A stretch of DNA of 64,000 bases from an uncultured Clostridia bacterium (GTDB lineage: Bacteria > Bacillota > Clostridia > Christensenellales > CAG-314). The notes under the pieces are model-generated. The model ran no database searches. It was given only the letters and a program-made list of their open reading frames with translations, and was not told the origin of the DNA. Positions 48,857 through 57,799 of this stretch are shown piece by piece. Position 1 is the stretch's first letter; every line of letters begins with the position of its first letter. The translations under genes were made by a program, and so were the position numbers. The stretch covers positions 248,001 through 312,000 of the forward strand of contig CAMRUG010000001.1 in assembly GCA_947053925.1 (NCBI GenBank), written 5' to 3'.

Positions 48857-49546
48857 TTATTTCGTATGCAAACACAATTCTACCAGTTTGCCCGAAAGTT
48901 TGGCTTGGCGCAGTATGTCGGCGGTTACCTTTTCGCCTTGTTTAAGCATTGTTTCACCGTAAAAATTAGTAATATTTTTATCTGCGGTTTTGCCGAGTAA
49001 AAACGTAAAATCACCGTATCTGCGTTTGTTGGGGTAGGGTCGTGGTAAAGTTTCATTGTTTCTGGCGTTGTGCTTTTCTGTCGGTGTGTTTTCGGGTTTG
49101 TCATTTTCAACTTTTTTAGCAATGTTAGCCGATTGTTTAACTGACGCTTTTTTTGTCTTTTCCTGCGGAAGTTTTATCAATATAATATCGCCGACAGCGC
49201 GGATTTTTCCCTTAGAATAGATTTCTCCGTTGTTTAAAACTATTCTTACTAAATTAAGCGTTTTGCCGATTTCCGCATTACATACCTGTCCGATAAGTTT
49301 CCCGTCAAAGTCGTATACGGGTTTATCTCGACTTATATAAGGAAGTTTGTCGACTTCGCGCGCGTTGTCTACTGTAATGCCGTCATTAAAAACGGTTGCG
49401 CCGTCCACGGCGTATAAACTTTCTTCGGTTGCAAAAAGACATTTTCCCGTCTGCTTGTCCATTGCAATACCGACAAAATTTCCAAGTGTTTTTTCGGATT
49501 GTTTTTCAACAATGTTTTTACCGAGTAATTGTCTTAATTTAATCAT
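48857..49546 (-). CDS. PRC-barrel domain protein
   Basis: 229 residues from the ATG at 49546 (MIKLRQLLGKNIV), preferred because the GGGCGGTG upstream is placed as a ribosome binding site and the PRC fold starts there; a 17-residue longer form is possible. Two PRC-barrel segments are visible: GKNIVEKQSEKTLGNFVGIAMDKQTGKCLFA, then PVYDFDGKLIGQVCNAEIGKTLNLVRIVLNNGEIYSKGKI. A Lys/Asn linker and a third short motif (ENITNFYGETMLKQGEKVTADILRQAKLSGKLVELCLHTK by position at the end) follow. PRC-barrel proteins bind RNA or protein partners, as in ribosome maturation and sporulation-associated YlmC/YmxH. The exact role is unknown. Confidence 0.72.
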   Translation of the reverse strand: MIKLRQLLGKNIVEKQSEKTLGNFVGIAMDKQTGKCLFATEESLYAVDGATVFNDGITVDNAREVDKLPYISRDKPVYDFDGKLIGQVCNAEIGKTLNLVRIVLNNGEIYSKGKIRAVGDIILIKLPQEKTKKASVKQSANIAKKVENDKPENTPTEKHNARNNETLPRPYPNKRRYGDFTFLLGKTADKNITNFYGETMLKQGEKVTADILRQAKLSGKLVELCLHTK

Positions 49547-49586
49547 TGTACACACCGCCCGTATTTTTTGTGATATTTTTCGTCTA

Positions 49587-49615
49587 TTTACTTTCAAATA
49601 TTTTTGATATATAAT
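49587..49615 (+). promoter_or_regulatory. promoter of the SPFH operon
   Basis: TTTACT, 17 nt, TATAAT, 65 nt upstream of the ATG at 49680. Confidence 0.6.
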
Positions 49616-49679
49616 ATAATATGCTTAAAGAGATAAGGTTTGAACAAAAATTTACCTTTCTTATAACGGAGGATGACTT

Positions 49680-50729
49680 ATGGGCTTTTTTAAATCGCAA
49701 ATGTGGAAAGTGCTGGAGTGGAAAGACGACAGTTCTAATACGCTTGTTTACCGTTTTCCTATGGACGGTAAAGAAATTATGAGCGGTTCTCAACTGACCG
49801 TGCGAGAATCACAAGTAGCTGTTTTTGTTCACTTGGGTAAAATTGCCGATGTTTTCGGTCCGGGAAAATACAAACTTACAACTAAAAATTTACCTATACT
49901 ATCCGGTATCGGCAGTGTATTTTATCAGGGAGAAAGCCGTTTTAAGGCAGATTTGTACTTTGTAAATACCAAGCAGTTTTTAGATAGAAAATGGGGCACA
50001 AGTAATCCCGTGGCTATGCGCGATAACGAATTCGGCGTTATCCGCTTACGCGCTTACGGCAATTACGCTTTCCGCGTTGTTGACTGCGAAACCTTTATGA
50101 AAGAAGTTTTCGGTACCCGCGGCTTAGTTAAGTTAGAAGATATCGAGGGGCATTTGGCAAATTTGCTCATTTCTCAAATGAGCGACACTATAGCCGAAAG
50201 TAAAATTTCCGCTTTGGATATGGCTATGAATTATCAAGAATTCGGTGCAATGATTCAAGATAACGCCCGTGATAAATTCCAATCTTTGGGTTTGGCTATT
50301 ACCTCTTTTACGGTTGTAAATATCAGTTTTCCCGAAGCGGTCGAAAAGGCGCTTGACGAGCGTTCGAGTCTGGGCATTTTGTCGGGACATTTGGGCGCTT
50401 ATACGCAAAAGAAAGCGGCAGATGCGCTTGGCGACGCGGCAAATAACCAAAGCGGCGCAGGCACGGTTATAGGAATGGGTCTGGGCGCATTCGTCAACAG
50501 TTCCGTACAATCGGCAATGACAAATAGCCAACAGCAAGCGACGGTTGCTACTAAAACAAACGACGAAAAATTCTGCCCCGAATGCGGCGCTAAAATAAGG
50601 GCAACTGCTAAATTCTGTCCCGAGTGCGGAGTTAAAATTGTACGCACTCAAAACGTTTGCGCAAATTGCGGAGCAGAGGTATCTGCAAAAGCCAAGTTCT
50701 GTCCCGAATGCGGAGAGAAACTCAATTGA
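49680..50729 (+). CDS. SPFH-domain protein with C-terminal zinc ribbons (YdjI-like)
   Basis: 349 residues. The SPFH/band-7-like part (~20-240: GSQLTVRESQVAVFVHLGKIADVFGPGKYKL, then AMRDNEFGVIRLRAYGNYAFRV) is followed by an Ala/Gly-rich linker and paired zinc ribbons (CPECGAKIRATAKFCPECG and CANCGAEVSAKAKFCPECG). It corresponds to the YdjI-type proteins, which in Bacillus act at the membrane with PspA-like stress proteins. Strong ribosome binding site AACGGAGGA. The gene at 50736 follows within 6 nt and is its usual partner. Confidence 0.85.
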   Translation: MGFFKSQMWKVLEWKDDSSNTLVYRFPMDGKEIMSGSQLTVRESQVAVFVHLGKIADVFGPGKYKLTTKNLPILSGIGSVFYQGESRFKADLYFVNTKQFLDRKWGTSNPVAMRDNEFGVIRLRAYGNYAFRVVDCETFMKEVFGTRGLVKLEDIEGHLANLLISQMSDTIAESKISALDMAMNYQEFGAMIQDNARDKFQSLGLAITSFTVVNISFPEAVEKALDERSSLGILSGHLGAYTQKKAADALGDAANNQSGAGTVIGMGLGAFVNSSVQSAMTNSQQQATVATKTNDEKFCPECGAKIRATAKFCPECGVKIVRTQNVCANCGAEVSAKAKFCPECGEKLN

Positions 50730-50735
50730 TAAATT

Positions 50736-51905
50736 ATGAGCGATAACAGAATTCAACAAAAGGCGTTGCAACGTTCTTGTCCCAATTGCGGCGCGGCTTT
50801 GCGTTATAATCCGCAAAGCGGCAAATTGCGCTGTGAACACTGCAAAAGCGAAATCGATTTTGAAAAGAGCACTGACGTAGAGGAACGCGATTTTTCAGAG
50901 TTGTTTGATGGCATCAAATGGGATGAGAGTAAAGTAGGGTATTATAGGTGTAAAAATTGCGGCGCAAGCGCGGTATTGCCGCGTACGACTCTTGCAACAA
51001 CCTGTCCTTACTGTTCGTCTCCCATTGTACTTGACGAAAGAGAAATCGGGCTTATCCGTCCCGATTCGGTAGTGCCGTTCGAGATAACCGAAGAACAGGC
51101 AGAATATCAACTGCGACTTTGGAAAAAACGTAAAATTTACGCTCCAAATCCGTTCCGCAAGAATAAAAAAGAAAATCACACAATAAAGGGTGTCTACGCG
51201 CCTGTTTGGACGTTCGATTTCGATACTACAAGTTATTACAGCGGACGACTGGGAAAAACTTGCACGCGTACTGTCCGCCGCAACGGTAAAACGTATACCG
51301 AAAGTTATGTAAAATGGTTTAACGTTGACGGCATTTTCGATAAGGTATTTGACGATATATATGTAAGCGGTAGCGACCATTTTCCTACTTCGCGGTTCGA
51401 ATCTTTGGGGCTAAAACGTCAGTCAAAGTATGTTGTGTACGGAGACGAATATCTTCAAGGTTATATGGCGGATAACTATTCCGTTGAGCCGGAAGAAGCA
51501 TACAGGCAGGCAATGGACAAAGCCCGTAGCGATATATACCGCTCGATAATGGCAATGTACAATGCCGACCATGACGGCGGACTGGATATTGATACAAAAC
51601 TTTTGTCAAGGTCTTTTAAGTACATACTGCTTCCTGTTTATGTTGCGACAAGTAAATATAAAAACAAAGTTTTCAATCAGTATATTTCTGGCACGTTTGC
51701 CGACGAAGCGCAAACCAAAGCCAAAGTATGCGGTAAAGCACCCGTTTCGCCTTGGAAAGTGCTTATTACTGTTTTGGTTGGTCTGGGAGTGGTCGCAGGC
51801 ATAATTGCGGCAGTGATACTTACGTCCGACAACTGGTCGTTTGACTTCGGCGATTGGGATTTTAAATTTAAAAATATATTGCAATTATTGCCCGTAAGCA
51901 GATAG
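50736..51905 (+). CDS. zinc-ribbon membrane protein (YdjH/TFIIB-type zinc ribbon)
   Basis: 389 residues. An N-terminal zinc ribbon CPNCGAALRYNPQSGKLRCEHCKS, a second one CKNCGASAVLPRTTLATTCPYCSSP, then a conserved domain (~115-320: YAPVWTFDFDTTSYYSGRLG, KYVVYGDEYLQGYMADNYSVEP) and a single C-terminal TM (~340-362, VLITVLVGLGVVAGIIAAVIL). Proteins of this type accompany YdjI-like SPFH proteins. They are thought to act in membrane-stress assemblies; the biochemical role is unknown. Confidence 0.82.
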   Translation: MSDNRIQQKALQRSCPNCGAALRYNPQSGKLRCEHCKSEIDFEKSTDVEERDFSELFDGIKWDESKVGYYRCKNCGASAVLPRTTLATTCPYCSSPIVLDEREIGLIRPDSVVPFEITEEQAEYQLRLWKKRKIYAPNPFRKNKKENHTIKGVYAPVWTFDFDTTSYYSGRLGKTCTRTVRRNGKTYTESYVKWFNVDGIFDKVFDDIYVSGSDHFPTSRFESLGLKRQSKYVVYGDEYLQGYMADNYSVEPEEAYRQAMDKARSDIYRSIMAMYNADHDGGLDIDTKLLSRSFKYILLPVYVATSKYKNKVFNQYISGTFADEAQTKAKVCGKAPVSPWKVLITVLVGLGVVAGIIAAVILTSDNWSFDFGDWDFKFKNILQLLPVSR

Positions 51906-52002
51906 TAAATCGTACAATGTATTAAAAAACGTTTATCTGCTTGCAAAAAAGCGCATTATATAATAAAATAAGTTTAGACTTAATTAAAGGAGATTTACCG
52001 TA

Positions 52003-52185
52003 ATGATAACAAAGGATATGAGAATTGTCGACGTCTTGCAAGTTAAACCCGAAGCGGCTCAAGTTTTCGGCAGATACGGAATGGGTTGTATACATTGTCT
52101 TATGGCTCATCAGGAAACCGTTGAAGAAGCGGCAGCCGTACACGGCGTAGACGTAGACGAAATGCTCGCTCAGCTTAACGCATAG
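52003..52185 (+). CDS. DUF1858 domain protein
   Basis: 60 residues, all of it DUF1858: MITKDMRIVDVLQVKPEAAQVFGRYGMGCIHCLMAHQETVEEAAAVHGV. The CxxC (CIHC) is the conserved pair. Such proteins appear alone or fused to redox and hybrid-cluster proteins and may be disulfide or metal modules. AAGGAGATT precedes the ATG. Confidence 0.85.
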   Translation: MITKDMRIVDVLQVKPEAAQVFGRYGMGCIHCLMAHQETVEEAAAVHGVDVDEMLAQLNA

Positions 52186-52193
52186 TTTAGATA

Positions 52194-52230
52194 AAAAATC
52201 TCGGAAAATTTTCTTCCGAGATTTTTTATT
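52194..52230 (+). terminator. Rho-independent terminator
   Basis: AAAATCTCGGAA / TTCCGAGATTTT with loop AATTTTC and a following T-run, 9 nt after the DUF1858 gene. Confidence 0.85.
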
Positions 52231-52287
52231 ATCGTCGACATTTGAGCAAAAATTGTCAAGCCGCCGCTAAGCAAAGACAAATTTTTT
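52231..52287. repeat. dispersed intergenic repeat copy
   Basis: ATCGTCGAC, GCAAAAATTGTCAAGCCG, CTAAGCAAAGACAAATTTT. The AATTGTC...GACAAATT arms can pair. Upstream of the PNPOx-like gene. Confidence 0.65.
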
Positions 52288-52442
52288 ACTTTGCCTTAAA
52301 TATTTAGTTGTCGCTTTTAAAATGTTTGACTGAAAAATTCAGGTTTTGCAATAAAGCGTATTAACCGCTAACGGTATAAATAAAACGTAAAATATTTAAT
52401 AAATTTGACGGAAAATTTTAGTAACTAAAAATAAAAGGTGTA

Positions 52443-52471
52443 TTGACTTTGCATTTAAACAATGCTACAAT
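52443..52471 (+). promoter_or_regulatory. promoter of the PNPOx-like gene
   Basis: TTGACT, 17 nt, TACAAT. About 100 nt of AT-rich leader leads to the ATG at 52574. Confidence 0.65.
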
Positions 52472-52573
52472 AAATATAATAAAATGCAAAATTTACGTTA
52501 GTAAAACACGCTAAAAGCAGTCAAACAACACGCAAATTTGTATCTAAAAATTTAATTATCGGAGATAACGCTA

Positions 52574-53044
52574 ATGGAAAACTGTTTTAAAAGAGCCTGC
52601 GAAGTTATGCAGGAAAATTTCGGTCATATTGTAGAAATGAGTTTGGCGTCCTGTCAAAATAACAGGGTTACGGTGCGCGAAGTACACGCTTACTACAATA
52701 ACGGCAAAATGTATGTGCTGGGCAAGGCTTCAAACTCGCTTATGCACGATATTGCAGTATGTCCCCGTGTAGGCATGTGCCACGCATCTAACAACATTTA
52801 CGGCACTGCAAAATCGTTGGGACATCCCTTGGATGCTTCAAACGCCGACTTGCGCAAAATGCTCAAACGGCAGTTTTCTATGAATTACAGCGATTATGTC
52901 GAAGAGCGCGATCCCGAAATGCGTATAATTGAAATTACCGTTACCGAAGCGGAGACGTTTACGCGTTATCACCGTTACGAGATAGACTTTGTAAACCAGA
53001 CGGCAACAAGAGACCATACTCAACCGGTATATATTTACAGATAA
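52574..53044 (+). CDS. pyridoxamine 5'-phosphate oxidase-like FMN-binding protein
   Basis: 156 residues with the split-barrel pattern: VREVHAYYNNGKMYVLGKASNSLMHDIAVCPRVGMCHASNNIYGTAKSLGHPLD. The family binds FMN or F420 and covers reductases and haem-related enzymes. The Arg/Lys contact residues usual for true PdxH are not all present, so vitamin B6 synthesis is unlikely. GGAGATAA precedes the ATG; a terminator-like hairpin follows (53056-53105). Confidence 0.78.
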   Translation: MENCFKRACEVMQENFGHIVEMSLASCQNNRVTVREVHAYYNNGKMYVLGKASNSLMHDIAVCPRVGMCHASNNIYGTAKSLGHPLDASNADLRKMLKRQFSMNYSDYVEERDPEMRIIEITVTEAETFTRYHRYEIDFVNQTATRDHTQPVYIYR

Positions 53045-53055
53045 TTTTTGATTTT

Positions 53056-53106
53056 AAAAAAACGCCTTGACTATGGGTACGCTTACCAATCAAGACGTTT
53101 TTTCTT
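53056..53106 (+). terminator. Rho-independent terminator
   Basis: AAAAACGCCTTGA / TCAAGACGTTTTT, then TCTTTT. Confidence 0.72.
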
Positions 53107-53185
53107 TTATTCAATTTAATAATGCGATAAATATTGCTGTAAATTTTTGCAGAGTTCTCGTTTTGTTATGTTAATCTACTCAAAT

Positions 53186-53671
53186 TTAGGACATTGCCGC
53201 TACAATGGCGTAACCTATTCCGCAGCAAATTCCGAAAGTTGCAATCAATACGGCTAAAGAAATCAAAATTTTGAGATATATTTTGTTGATTCTTTTGATA
53301 ACAAAACAATTTAAAACGCACATCAAACCGCTTACCAGTCCGCCGATTGCTCCGCCTACTACCGGAACAATCTTGCATAATGCTACCGAGTTACCCCAAA
53401 TCATAATAAGTATAAAGGGCAGTACGGATAACACGATTTCGTACCATTTAATGGGAGGCGTTACTCTCACGCTTTCGCTTCCCACGTTGAGCGTTGCGCC
53501 TTGAAAAAAGTTTCCTTTTAATTCTACGGTTTCTCCGTCCGGGGTTTTGAAAGTATTTTTAGAAATTTTTTCTAATTGCGAACCGTTTACCGATACAGTC
53601 TTTTTTCCTGTCCAAAAACTTTCTTCGTAAACAATTTCACCCAGTTTCTCGTTTTGAACGACTTGTTTCAT
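53186..53671 (-). CDS. small membrane protein
   Basis: 161 residues from the ATG at 53671 (AAGGAGAATAAAT upstream); a longer in-frame reading would start before the promoter. A cytoplasmic N-terminal beta part (KQVVQNEKLGEIVYEESFWTGKKTVSVNGSQLEKISKNTFKTPDGETVELKGNFFQGATL by position 2-62) leads to three hydrophobic segments (~80-100, 103-125, 135-158). No transporter signature. Its promoter (53739-53767) is followed by a 9-base C tract inside the leader, which could make expression variable. Confidence 0.75.
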   Translation of the reverse strand: MKQVVQNEKLGEIVYEESFWTGKKTVSVNGSQLEKISKNTFKTPDGETVELKGNFFQGATLNVGSESVRVTPPIKWYEIVLSVLPFILIMIWGNSVALCKIVPVVGGAIGGLVSGLMCVLNCFVIKRINKIYLKILISLAVLIATFGICCGIGYAIVAAMS

Positions 53672-53719
53672 ATTTATTCTCCTTATATGTATTCTTAAAC
53701 AATACCCCGATATAACACT

Positions 53720-53767
53720 GGGGGGGGGTATCATAGGCATTATATAACTGCTTATAAGTGCTGTCAA
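53720..53767 (-). promoter_or_regulatory. sigma-A promoter followed by a C9 tract
   Basis: On the minus strand: TTGACA (53767-53762), 17 nt, TATAAT (53744-53739), then within ~10 nt of the expected start site nine C (53728-53720), which pair partly with GGGG further down (ATACCCC / GGGGTAT hairpin in the leader). Confidence 0.75.
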
Positions 53768-53903
53768 GTATTTGGATTATTTTTTATATTGTGCAAAAAA
53801 AAACTTAGGTTTAAAAAAAATATGTCGTATATTTTATCGAATATAAAAACGGACATAAAAAAGACCGACAATTAAAAATCGTCAGTCCTGAACTTTAATA
53901 AAA

Positions 53904-54452
53904 TTATTTAACATTCCATTTTGCAAGTAAACTGTCAACGTCGGTGATTTCTGCACCGTATGTGTTTACAAGATACTTAATGCCGTAATCGTAATCTTCC
54001 TGAGTGAAGCAATCGGTAGCGTCCTTTGCTACAACAATATTGTATCCCAAACAATATGCGTCTGCTGTGGTGTGTCTTACGCACATATGCGTGTGCAGTC
54101 CCGTCATTACAACGGTATCTATACCCAATTCGTTAAGCAGTAAATCAAGGTCGGTATGGAAAAATCCGCTGTAACGGCGTTTGGGAACAACATAATCCTT
54201 GTCGCACAAATTTAGTTCGGGGATAACTTCCGCTCCCTTTGTGCCGGCAATGGCGTGATCTCCCCACAATTTCAGTTCGTGGTCTACGCCTTTAACGTGT
54301 GCGTCATTGCAAAAAATAACTGGGACGCCTGCTTTTCTTGCGCCGTCTAACAGTTTGGCGGTTTGCGGAACAATGGCTAATCCTCTGTCGCATTTCAATG
54401 CGCCCGTTACAAAATCGTTTAACATATCTACTACAAGTATAGCTGTTTTCAT
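53904..54452 (-). CDS. isochorismatase-family cysteine hydrolase (nicotinamidase-like)
   Basis: 182 residues. The catalytic triad is visible as Asp9 (LVVDMLNDF), Lys91 (VVPKRRYSGF) and Cys124 (THMCVRHTTADA). DAH (50-52) may bind metal. The family hydrolyses amides such as nicotinamide, N-carbamoyl compounds or isochorismate. Length and the metal-site segment favour a nicotinamidase-type or related amidase, without proof. AAGGAGAAAAT precedes the ATG; the gene stands alone. Confidence 0.85.
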   Translation of the reverse strand: MKTAILVVDMLNDFVTGALKCDRGLAIVPQTAKLLDGARKAGVPVIFCNDAHVKGVDHELKLWGDHAIAGTKGAEVIPELNLCDKDYVVPKRRYSGFFHTDLDLLLNELGIDTVVMTGLHTHMCVRHTTADAYCLGYNIVVAKDATDCFTQEDYDYGIKYLVNTYGAEITDVDSLLAKWNVK

Positions 54453-55091
54453 ATTTTCTCCTTTACCTTGTTACGGCAAATAAAATTGTTGTTTTCTTCT
54501 TAAAATTATACTACCGGTAAGATTAAAAATCAACATTATATTATCGATTTTTTAATTAACTGTATTTAAAAATTTTATTCTGTTATTAAGTTTTTTAAGA
54601 TTATGGGCAGTATCGAAACCTAATCCGAATAATATTCTGCTTTCGACTTGCGTTTATTTTTAACACTATAAATTTAAGCATTTAATGTTTTATACAAAGT
54701 CTTGTGATTTAATTTTAACTGACGGAAATGCTGACTTGCAGGCCACGTTGCTTAATTGATATTTCACACATAAAAAACGGACATAAACTTCTAAAAGTCC
54801 GTCAAGTAGTTTATAATCGTTGAATTCTATTTAGTGCCGTTTAACTTAATTAAATGCTGCGGTGCATTTTGTTGTAAACGCACAAAATTTACAAAATGAC
54901 AACTTTAATACAAATAAAACGTCATTGAGTAGGGGCAGTTAAACGTATTTATGCTGGTTGTATATATTATTAAATAAATCAAAATATTAAACAGTCATAT
55001 ATCAACACAATATTTCATAAACTTGCATTTGATTATATTTTATGTTATACTTTAATGTAAATATCGGCAAGAACGGTCAAAAGGAGTAATG
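54453..55091. promoter_or_regulatory. long AT-rich intergenic region with the DUF1538 promoter
   Basis: About 640 nt without a supported gene. Near its right end TTGCAT, 17 nt, TATACT (55023-55051) serves the DUF1538/P-II operon. A short inverted GGACATAAAC...GTCCGTC-like element near 54779-54803 may end the leftward hydrolase region. Nothing else was seen. Confidence 0.55.
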
Positions 55092-56630
55092 ATGGGCAAG
55101 ACGCTGTTGTTAAAACTGAAAGAGTCGCTTATTTCGGTGTTACCCGTTGCGGTAATAGTACTTGTGCTGTCTTTTATTCCTATGGGCGAACAGCCGTTCA
55201 CTTGGCAGGAACAGGTTACATTTGCCGTTTGCGCAGTACTGCTTATATTCGGTATAGGTTTGTTTAATTTGGGCGCGGATATTGCAATGTCTCCTATGGG
55301 AGAACATATCGGTTCGGGTCTTACTAAATCCAAAAAAGTGGGCGTGCTTATATCGGTATGTTTTGTTATGGGCGTTTTGATAACCGTTGCCGAGCCCGAT
55401 TTGTCCGTTTTAGCGGAACAGGTCAGCGCCGTTATGAACGGCACGGTTTTAATTGTTACGGTAGGCGCGGGAGTAGGTCTGTTTTTAATGCTTGCCGTAC
55501 TCAAAATAGTTTTCCGCAAAAACTTATCGTCGATTTTAATGTTCTTTTATATGACGCTGTTTGCGTTATGCGCTGTTCTTATCGAAAACGGTAAAATAGA
55601 TTTTCTTTCAATTGCATTCGACTCGGGCGGAGTAACCACAGGTCCTATTACTGTTCCGTTTATTATGGCGTTGGGCGTAGGTATCGCAACAACTATCGGC
55701 GGCAGAAATGCCAGCGAAAACAGTTTCGGTCTTATAGCGATGTGTTCTATAGGTCCTATTCTCGCCGTATTGATACTGGCATTGACGGCAAAGGGCGCGC
55801 CCGAATACATTCTCGATTCCGAACTTTATTCGGTCTCGTATGCGCTTGCAGGCGTATGGAATACATTGCTCGAACACTTTTTAGACGTTTTAAAAGCGTT
55901 GGCGTTAATAGTCGCGTTTTTCCTTGTACTGCAGTTTACAGTGCTGAAATTACCTAAGAAAAAACTTTTGCAAATAGGTATAGGTCTTGCCTTTACTCTT
56001 GTGGGGCTTGTGGTATTTCTTGTCGCCGCGTCGGTAGGCTTTATGCCGATAGGATTTAAACTCGGAAGTCAAATTGCCGCGTTTAACAAACCGATGCTAG
56101 CCGTATTCGGCTTTGTGTTGGGGCTGGTAGTAGTACTTGCCGAACCTGCTGTGCACGTACTAAACAAGCAAGTAGAAGAAATAACCGACGGCGGAGTAAA
56201 AAAGATAGAAATGCTGATTGCATTGTCTGTCGCCGTAGGCATTTCTATTTGTCTATCGATAATCCGTATGATTTACAAATTTTCCATATTGTATTACCTT
56301 ATTCCGGGTTATCTCATTTCGCTGGGATTGTCTTTCTTTGTTCCTAAAATTTACACGGCAATAGCGTTCGACTCCGGCGGAGTCGCAAGCGGACCGCTTA
56401 CTTCGAGTTTTATCCTGCCTTTTGCAATTGGTGCTTGCGCGGCTTTAAACGGAGATTCCAGCCGAATTTTAACCGATGCGTTCGGTGTTGTCGCAATGGT
56501 TGCTATGACGCCTTTGATTACCATTCAAATACTCGGTTTCAAAGCGGTTACGTCTGCTAAAGTCCGCAATAAGATTGTAATGAAACGTATTTTGGAAGCA
56601 GACGACGAGCAAATTATTTACTTTAAATAG
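55092..56630 (+). CDS. DUF1538 membrane protein
   Basis: 512 residues from ATG 55092 (the ATG three bases earlier is too close to AAGGAG). Two homologous halves, each with about six TM helices and the signature FDSGGVTTGPITVPFIMALG (first half) or FDSGGVASGPLTSSFILPFA (second half), preceded by VAEPDLSVLAEQV and LAEPAVHVLNKQV. The repeated architecture indicates a transporter or channel; the substrate is unknown. The operon also encodes two P-II-like signal proteins, which suggests control by energy or nitrogen status, as GlnK controls AmtB. Confidence 0.88.
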   Translation: MGKTLLLKLKESLISVLPVAVIVLVLSFIPMGEQPFTWQEQVTFAVCAVLLIFGIGLFNLGADIAMSPMGEHIGSGLTKSKKVGVLISVCFVMGVLITVAEPDLSVLAEQVSAVMNGTVLIVTVGAGVGLFLMLAVLKIVFRKNLSSILMFFYMTLFALCAVLIENGKIDFLSIAFDSGGVTTGPITVPFIMALGVGIATTIGGRNASENSFGLIAMCSIGPILAVLILALTAKGAPEYILDSELYSVSYALAGVWNTLLEHFLDVLKALALIVAFFLVLQFTVLKLPKKKLLQIGIGLAFTLVGLVVFLVAASVGFMPIGFKLGSQIAAFNKPMLAVFGFVLGLVVVLAEPAVHVLNKQVEEITDGGVKKIEMLIALSVAVGISICLSIIRMIYKFSILYYLIPGYLISLGLSFFVPKIYTAIAFDSGGVASGPLTSSFILPFAIGACAALNGDSSRILTDAFGVVAMVAMTPLITIQILGFKAVTSAKVRNKIVMKRILEADDEQIIYFK

Positions 56631-56641
56631 GGAGCAATTAT

Positions 56642-57079
56642 ATGGCGCAAAAAAGAATTGCCGAAAAAACAGACGCGGTTAAATCCAAATTGAAAAAAAA
56701 GTCTGCCGTACAAAGTAAAAATACGGTTCAAAGCAACCGTTTGAAATTGCTTGTTACTATTGTCGGCAGACAAAAGGCAGAGTATTTTATTGACCTGATT
56801 CAGTCGTTTGAAGTCAATATGCAATGCGTTATGGTTGCGCAAGGCACGGCAAACGAAAGTATGCTCGGGCTTTTGGGGCTAAGCAGCGAAAAGGTTGTAA
56901 TACTCAGCGTAATACAGGAAAGTAAAATACCCGATGCGTTAAAAATTTTAGACGCTAAATTTAAAAGCATAAAGGGCGGTAAGGGCGTTGCGTGCACAAT
57001 ACCGCTGACAAGCGTGATAGGAACTTTAATTTACGGATTTTTAAGCAATAACCGCGAAACCGTCAAGGAGAAGAAATAA
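56642..57079 (+). CDS. P-II-like signalling protein, first copy
   Basis: 145 residues. A basic N-terminal extension (~1-30, KSKLKKKSAVQSKN) precedes a GlnB-like fold: LKLLVTIVGRQKAEYFIDLIQSFEVNMQCVMVAQGTANESMLGLLGLSSEKVVILSVIQ by position 36-90, ending GKGVACTIPLTSVIG. The classic uridylylated T-loop Tyr is not evident. It lies 11 nt after DUF1538 and 0 nt before the next P-II gene. Likely a nucleotide-sensing partner of the DUF1538 protein. Confidence 0.82.
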   Translation: MAQKRIAEKTDAVKSKLKKKSAVQSKNTVQSNRLKLLVTIVGRQKAEYFIDLIQSFEVNMQCVMVAQGTANESMLGLLGLSSEKVVILSVIQESKIPDALKILDAKFKSIKGGKGVACTIPLTSVIGTLIYGFLSNNRETVKEKK

Positions 57080-57507
57080 TGAACAGCAATAAGTACGAAA
57101 TGATTTTGTGTATAGTAAATGCCGGCTTTTCCGAAACGGTAATGGAAGCGGCAAAAGACGTCGGCGCTCGCGGCGGTACGGTTATTCACGCCCGCGGAAC
57201 GGCAAATAAGGAAGCCGAACAGTTCTTCCATATTACTATTCAACCCGACAAGGAAATGGTTTTGATTCTTGTTCCCGAAGAAATTAAGGACGACGTTCTT
57301 CACGCAATTTACAAATCCGCAGGGCTAAAAACAGACGGACAGGGTATAGCGTTTTCTTTGGCTGTCGATGACGTCGTGGGAATTTCCGGCGATACGGCAA
57401 AAGAAAAGACAGTTGACAAAAAGTCAGATCAGACCGAAGTTCAAGAGGATACCGAGAAAAATACAAATATTGAAGACGGCAAACAGGATAAAAAGATAAA
57501 TAGTTAA
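57079..57507 (+). CDS. P-II-like signalling protein, second copy
   Basis: 142 residues, start overlapping the previous stop (TAATG). The P-II core (MILCIVNAGFSETVMEAAKDVGARGGTVIHARGTANKEAEQFFHITIQPDKEMVLILVP by position 6-65, GQGIAFSLAVDDVVGI at ~95-110) is followed by an acidic tail rich in Glu/Asp/Lys (~115-142). It is closer to the usual P-II pattern than its neighbour. Two unlike P-II proteins could form mixed trimers on the DUF1538 membrane protein. A terminator follows. Confidence 0.85.
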   Translation: MNSNKYEMILCIVNAGFSETVMEAAKDVGARGGTVIHARGTANKEAEQFFHITIQPDKEMVLILVPEEIKDDVLHAIYKSAGLKTDGQGIAFSLAVDDVVGISGDTAKEKTVDKKSDQTEVQEDTEKNTNIEDGKQDKKINS

Positions 57508-57513
57508 ATTGAC

Positions 57514-57547
57514 AAAAACGCAAGTTTATTTGACTTGCGTTTTCTTG
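57514..57547 (+). terminator. terminator of the DUF1538/P-II operon
   Basis: AAACGCAAGT / ACTTGCGTTT with loop TTATTTG, then TCTTG. Confidence 0.8.
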
Positions 57548-57667
57548 TCGATTTTTGCAATAAATATTGTCAGTCGCCGTCAGCAATATTAAATTTGAAC
57601 TTTTTAGCGTAGGAACAAGTGTTAATTCAATATTTTTAAGTTTTCCAAAATCTGTGTTCCCGTTAAA

Positions 57668-57744
57668 CGAAAATAATTTTTTTGTCGACCTTTCGCAACA
57701 AAAATTGTCGAGCCGGCATTAAGCGAAGACAATTTATATTATAA
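57668..57744. repeat. dispersed intergenic repeat copy
   Basis: GAAAATAATTTTTTTGTCG, GCAACAAAAATTGTCGAGCC, AAGCGAAGACAATTTATATT, with AAATTGTC...GACAATTT arms. It ends ~55 nt before the sigma-factor gene and may contribute its TATAAT-like -10 (TATTATAAT). Confidence 0.72.
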
Positions 57745-57799
57745 TTAAAGTCAGTGCAACAAATAGGCAAAAACGTTTGTTTAATAATTAGAGGTTACA

